This document shows positions 59,416 through 64,000 of a stretch of 64,000 nt of DNA, piece by piece. Source of the stretch: Mesostigma viride (lineage: Eukaryota > Streptophyta > Mesostigmatophyceae > Mesostigmatales > Mesostigmataceae); NCBI GenBank assembly GCA_009746045.1, contig RPFO01000154.1, forward strand, positions 4,536,637-4,600,636, given 5' to 3'. The notes beneath the pieces were generated by a model. It did not search any database. It saw only the letters and a program-made list of their open reading frames with translations, and was not told the DNA's origin. Every line of letters begins with the position of its first letter. Position 1 is the first letter of the stretch. Made by a program: the position numbers and the translations under genes.

Positions 59416-62096
59416 ACCCACCCACCCACACACACCACCACCACCACCACCATCTGAGCAGGATGCAGTGGATCGACAAGGTGGAGACATTATCGGAGCA
59501 TGTGCTGGCACCTTCGCCGCCACACAGCGGGGCAACCTCGTCATCGCCGCCACATGCCGGTGGGTCACCTTCCTCGTCCGCGTCGCAAGCTTCGCCGGCT
59601 CCTCAGGATGCCCGCGAGGCCAGCGGCGCGACCCCCCATTGGAGCGGCGCGGCGGGTTTCCCCCCCTTGCCTGAGGTCACGCGCTGGGTGTGCTCATCCA
59701 AGGGGTTTGAGGTCGCCTGGACCGCACGCATCACCCACGTGGAGGTGGAGCACGAGGGCGAGGCGCAGGGGGCCGACGCCAGCAGCAGGCATGCAGGGGC
59801 GGGGGTCAACACGAGGGGGGGGGCCGCCAGCTCATCGCCCCCTGCGTGTCCCGGCGCCCCCATCCCCCCTGGCCAGGTGCCGCCGACCCTACCTGCGGGT
59901 GGTGGCCGTGTGCGGCGCGCGTGCGTCCAGTGGGTGACGGAGGAAGGGCTGTCCAACGCAGGCGTCATCGTGTTCGAGCGGCTGCCACCACAGGCGGGGC
60001 GCACAGAGGCGGGCAAGGGCGATGCCATCAAGGGAGGCGCGGTGGGGGGGGAGGAGCGGACAAATGTGCGGCTATCGGTGCGTACACCTGCCTGTGTGCG
60101 GCTATCAGTACACCTGCCTGTGTGCGGCTATCGGTGCGTACACCTGCCTGTGTGCGGCTATCGGTGCGTACACCTGCCTGTGTGCGGCTATCGGTGCGTA
60201 CACCTGCCTGTGTGCGGCTATCGGTGCGTACACCTGCCTGTGTGCGGCTATCGGTGCGTACACCTGCCTGTGTGCGGCTATCGGTGCGTACACCTGCCTG
60301 TGTGCGGCTATCGGTGCGTACACCTGCCTGGGGGGCTTGCGCACAGTGGCCAAGCACCCACGGCTGCGCAATGGTACTTCGTTCCTGGTGGTTGGTACTC
60401 GGTGGTTATGCTGGCACTTGGGGGCAGGCCCATGCCTCACGGGCGCGTGTCGTACTTCTGGTAGCCGGTGCAGTGCCCGTGTTTCTCTCATACAGCGTGA
60501 GTGTCTCGTTCGTTTGCCCTTGCCCATACACCCAGGTGGACTGGGGGCAGGGGAGAATGGGGAGGGGGGGAAGGGGGGAAGGGGAAACGGGGAGGGGGGA
60601 AAGGGGGGAGGGGGGAAAGGGGGGAGGGGGGAAAGGGGGAGGGGGGAAAGGGGGAGGGGGGAAAGGGGGAGGGGGGAAAGGGGGGAGGGGGAAAGGGGGG
60701 AGGGGGAAAGGGGGAGGGGGGGGGGGAAAGGGGGAGGGGGAAAGGGGGGAGGGGGAAAGGGGGGAGGGGGAGGGGAGGAGGGGGGCAGGGGGCAGGGGGG
60801 CCCAATCGCCTGGTAGATGCAGGGGTCAAGGGTAATCCCATGTCCGTGCCGTACGCGCTGCGCCCTGTGGGGTAGAATGTGAGTGGCCTACGTTTAGCCC
60901 CCCACTGCGTCGCACGGGCCTGCTTCCTTCCCACGTATGCACATGCATGCGTGTGCTAGCCTTACTCTACCTCTGTGGGGTGCCCTGGCTGGAGGTCCTC
61001 TCACCTGCGCATGTGGTCTGCTCACAAGACTCAAGACTCCGCTTGCCATCTCCATACGGCGGCTCTCGTGTGGGGTTGCTGCCTCTCTTTCATGCCCTGC
61101 GGTGCTGAGGGCGTGGTAAACATCCACGGGGCCGCCACCTGGCCCTCTTGTCAACCATGACGCCTGACCTCCGTGCATGAGCGTGGTTGCTAGTGCGTGC
61201 ACGGCGTGGTGTGGGCTTTCTTGACTCTTGCGCCCCATGTGCACCACCATTTGGCCCACTTGACCCCCCCTCGGACCCCACTCGACCCACCCTCGGCCCA
61301 CGCTCGGTCCGCTCAGATCTCGCACCTGCTGCCGCGCCGGCTGGCGTCGGCAGTGGGCGCCACGTCGCTGCGCAGCCTGGTCCAGGCGACACTGACCAGC
61401 GACCTCAAGCGCTTTGAGAAGGTGAGCCGTTACAGATACAGTGAGGCACCTCAAGCGGTTTGAGAAGGTGAGTTAAGAGACGGCTGCAGAAGGTGAGCGG
61501 TTGGGCCAGGGTGGTGATGTGAGGGCCCTGTGTGCCCCTGGCTGGTCGCTCTGACTGGCTGGATTCGGGCAACATGTGCGATCAAGCAGGCCGAGGCGCT
61601 GTTCCCTCACACACAAGCTCGTTGGCTTGGGGTAAAGGTTCTACGGTAGGAGGCCGGATTGTGCTTTATGTGGGGGGGGAGGGAAGGGGGTTGACAGCGT
61701 AGCGGTTTGATTGGGAGTTGTCGTGTTTTTCTTCTCGCCGCCGCTCCCCACCCACGGCTCCTTAGCAGACAGGGCTTTGCTGCGGTTGAAACCACCATGG
61801 GCAGGTGGTGACGGGCAGCAGGTATCCCGCGGGCCTCCCCCACCCACCAAGGGAGGCACTGCTGTGATTGGCCTCTTCCTTGCATTCTTGTCCATGGAAG
61901 CCCGGTCGCAGGACCACCGTGCAACGCCTTGACATGGCTGGTGTACTAATCCCCGTAATGCATTTCTTGTTGTGCTCTTGCGTTGGTGCGCGTGGGTGCG
62001 TGGAATGCGTGGATGCCACCTGTCTTGCAGTATGCGCTGTCCAAGCTTCCTCAGGAGTCAAGAGCAGCGGAAGCCGACGTGAAGCCACAGACTTGA
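58019..62096 (+). CDS. SRPBCC (START/polyketide cyclase-like) domain protein, probably plastid
   Basis: Small-ligand binding fold of the Bet v1/START superfamily, similar to cyanobacterial and plant cyclase/dehydrase proteins. Ligand unknown. Exons: 58019-58401, 59462 to a donor in the 30-bp array, 60496-60535, 61317-61421, 62031-62096 (TGA). The domain starts HEVSLQISAPLSHLWSTWFD; then LESIPNW|MQWIDKVE crosses intron 1 in phase 2. SSKGFEVAWTARITHVEVEH and RACVQWVTEEGLSNAGVIVF are the central strands. VSVSFVCPCPYTQ, then SLVQATLTSDLKRFEKYAL, form the last strand and C-terminal helix. The first 90 residues are Arg/Pro-rich, consistent with a transit peptide, although MDSRDG at 58292 is an alternative start. 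Low-complexity insertions enlarge exon 2. A donor in array copies 3 to 9 (ends at 60133, 60163 ... 60313) is needed for the frame to reach the last three exons. Confidence 0.78.
58918..59201. repeat. 7-bp repeat (CCATCAG)n in intron 1
   Basis: About 40 copies of CCATCAG, with three CATCAGT variants near 58960-58985. It lies in intron 1 of the SRPBCC gene. Confidence 0.96.
59288..59456. repeat. CCN triplet repeat and poly-C before a splice acceptor
   Basis: CCACCA/CCGCCG triplets surround a run of about 28 C (59388-59415). The tract ends 5 bp before the acceptor CTGAGCAG of exon 2, so it serves as the upstream pyrimidine-rich region. Confidence 0.93.
60065..60330 (+). repeat. 30-bp array copying a 5' splice site, nine copies
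   Basis: The unit is TGTGCGGCTATCG|GTGCGTACACCTGCCTG, with the bar marking the donor. Copy 1 is 60065-60094, copy 2 (26 bp, donor lost) is 60095-60120, and copies 3-9 fill 60121-60330 without change. Confidence 0.95.
60546..60800. repeat. G-rich (GGGGGAAAGGGGGA)n tract
   Basis: Purine-only repeats begin 11 bp after the donor of exon 60496-60535. Many runs of four or more G could form G-quadruplexes in the transcript. Confidence 0.93.
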
Positions 62097-62840
62097 TTTG
62101 GTGTCAGGTGTCGTCCACCCAGGTTGTCAAGGATGATCGTTGGTGACAGCCCGTATAGATAAGCGACCTCATCATTTCCACTTGCTGCTCTTACTTCAAA
62201 TGAATTCGAACAAGCTACCAAGGATGCATTGTGCAATAAGGGCAACCGCGCGTCTGCAAATGTCACCCATTCTTCTGCAACCTGGAGACACAGCTCGTTA
62301 CGATCTGCCGTACAAAGTTGACCCCAAGCAAGAGGTTGGGAGTAGCGTCGCGCCTTGCCCTTGTGCAGATGTTTTCCTTACGTAGACACCGAATTCAAGT
62401 TTTTCTTTATTGGAGGAGATGTAATTACTTTCTTTGCATGCTAGTATTTGATGCCTTTGTGGTGGCTCGTGAATGCGATGAAGCAACTCGTGATGAAGCA
62501 AGTCAGGAAGAAAAAATTTGTTGGGTTGTTCGGGCTATCTCCACACGCTTCTGTAAGGCTAACAGTTGAGTGTGCTTGCCAGCTCATGTCGCTAGAAGAA
62601 CATTGTGTCAATGGCATGATCAAATAACAATCGCAAATTTATCCTGCCACGCGCATATCGTAAAATTTTATCAAGACTAGGTGTGTGGAAAATCTTTTTG
62701 AGGCCTTGTTATGCATACTACCTGTGCACGTTTATCCAAAAAGATATTTGCATGCCTCACTATACCGTGTACACATCTCGTTCATTGAAGGAAAACTGCC
62801 TAGCACAGCAATGACCATCACCAAGAATAATAGTGGTCCC
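62097..62840. other. 3' flank of the SRPBCC gene
   Basis: No recognised gene. Short frames on both strands (62140-62385 plus, 62266-62051 minus) have no supporting features. Confidence 0.45.
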
Positions 62841-62844
62841 AGCC

Positions 62845-63090
62845 AAGTTTGAACACGGCATTTCCTCCCTCTCTCTTGCTTGTCGACTGCCATGCAGAAC
62901 AAGAAGAGGTGGCAGACCATTGTCCAGGCCCACACGCCAGCCCCTGTGGGCAAGCCCCTACCCCCCAGACAGAAGGGGCGCTTTGCTGAGTTGCGTAGTT
63001 AATATTTTCTAGATAGCTTAGAGTTAGCTTAGTTAGGTTTCGCGGCTTCGCCCACCCCCATCCCTCAAGCAAGGGAATACGTGCTACATG
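62845..63090 (+). mobile_element. LINE RT C-terminus and 3' region (intact LTR empty site)
   Basis: It carries the same C-terminal frame as 40311-40480 (MQNKKRWQTIVQAHTPAPVG), with a 1-bp insertion near 62883, and GAGTTAGCTTAGTTAGG without an LTR. Confidence 0.75.
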
Positions 63091-63392
63091 ATCAAGGAGA
63101 CAACCAGCGCAGGCCAGAAATCAGGAGAATCCGGACCATGGTGGCTCGAGCCTGCCGTTATCTTGTCCGCGTGTTCGAGTCGTTCAGGATGATGAATATC
63201 AATGGTGATGGAAATGTGTAGCCTTGTGCATTGAAATTATGGCTGGCTTACGTGTAGAGCATGACCTACCCACAGCAGTTGATGGCTGACCTAGTGGTCC
63301 CAGCGCAGTTTGAAAATCGCATTCACTCCCTCTCTCTTGCTTGGACTGCTATGCAGGACAAGAGGAGGTGGAAGACCATTGTCCAGGCTCAT
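63091..63392 (+). mobile_element. further repeat fragments: dispersed repeat and RT C-terminus
   Basis: 63091-63250 matches 12260-12420. 63265-63392 reads LMADLVVPAQFENRIHSLSL and AWTAMQDKRRWKTIVQAH, the end of the reverse transcriptase ORF, and abuts the tail of the next element. Confidence 0.7.
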
Positions 63393-64000
63393 TAATTAAT
63401 TAATTAATTAGACTCGTGCTCCCGTTGGGGAGTCACGGAGCATCAACCCCGATGGATGGATGGATGGGTGCAAACAGTCCTACCGGTCTAGTCTATCTAC
63501 ATCGGCTACATACTACATCTATCTAACAACATTCTAACTATAACATCTATCTAGGCAGCCGCACGCTGCTCTAGGGGACTATCTGGCGTGCCTCCCAAGA
63601 GATTGCACACGCGGGCGCTTCCCCACTGGGGGGGGCTCGTTGTCCTCTATGACCTGGGCCCACTTGGCCTTGTCCATCATCTTCTTCCAAATCACGGAGA
63701 GGCCTAGGCCCCCCATGTCCTCTACTAGCTGTTATTTGAAGGTGCGGGCCTTGCGGCGTCTAACATCACTGGGCCCAGCCCACGTCAGGAGGTGCCGGCC
63801 AGGCTGGGCTGGTCGCAGTCCTGCGGGGGGGCCACGTGAGGTGTCTACCTGGTTGGTGCGAGCTAGGTGCCCTACTAGCTGCAGGCGGCGCTGCTGAATG
63901 GTGCTGGTGATATAGGGCATGCCCTGGTACAGGTCCTCATTGCGGACATGAGCAGCATATCCTACTCTGTAAATGGATCGCAGCATGCTGGTGACCGCGC
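63393..64000 (-). mobile_element. non-LTR retrotransposon 3' end with reverse transcriptase C-terminus, running off the window
   Basis: On the minus strand the frame from 64000 reads RNEDLYQGMPYITSTIQQRR, LQLVGHLARTNQVDTSRG and HLLTWAGPSDVRRRKARTFK, with a stop near 63732 followed by readable remnants. The 3' region then leads to the hairpin and TTAATTAATTAATTAA t-tail at 63393. It is the best preserved copy of the family in the window. The catalytic core would lie beyond 64000. Confidence 0.75.

Noticed and set aside
60825-60870. Candidate SRPBCC exon containing MSVPYALRP
   Set aside because: Its sequence is plausible for the domain, but its phases fit neither the array donors nor exon 61317; exon 60496-60535 fits both.

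Overview
The window reads as nuclear DNA of a photosynthetic eukaryote, most probably a green alga. The reasons are spliceosomal introns with GT-AG borders in every confident gene, GC-rich exons inside AT-rich intergenic DNA, a plant/cyanobacterium-type SRPBCC (START/cyclase) gene, and transposon families known from green lineages (CACTA/EnSpm, L1-like non-LTR elements with an ORF1, LTR elements). I cannot name the species from the sequence alone.

Layout. 1-3852: end of an unknown plus-strand gene whose 3.3 kb intron holds a large inverted array of 187-bp satellite units. 3853-6817: AT-rich DNA without a supportable gene. 6818-10470: a LINE 3' end, a kilobase of TTGG/GGGT microsatellite, an unknown two-exon minus-strand gene and a 1.35 kb pyrimidine tetranucleotide tract. 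10736-21300: nested mobile DNA, including a 4.4 kb CACTA element inserted in the 3' region of a LINE-like element, several decayed ORF1 copies and a decayed reverse transcriptase end. 21752-33211: complete 19-exon gene for DNA topoisomerase II (minus strand). 35368-36282: an aquaporin-family gene (plus strand). 36970-41339: more LINE debris and a clean solo LTR. 42039-56146 (minus): a gene of at least 14 exons over 14 kb that I identify as a PSMD5/S5B-type proteasome base assembly chaperone, with introns full of satellites. 58019-62096 (plus): a five-exon SRPBCC-domain gene divergent from PSMD5. 62840-64000: LINE debris running off the end.

The host genes are unrelated housekeeping functions (DNA topology, membrane transport, proteasome assembly, probable lipid or cofactor binding) and do not form one pathway. 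The most interesting signal is structural. In three introns a tandem repeat appears to be built from a splice junction of the host gene: a 30-bp array copying a 5' splice site (60065-60330), a 67-bp tandem duplication copying a 5' splice site (53871-54030), and a 41-bp, roughly 61-copy minisatellite whose unit contains the polypyrimidine tract of the adjoining 3' splice site (43290-45800). In the first case only some donor copies restore the downstream reading frame.
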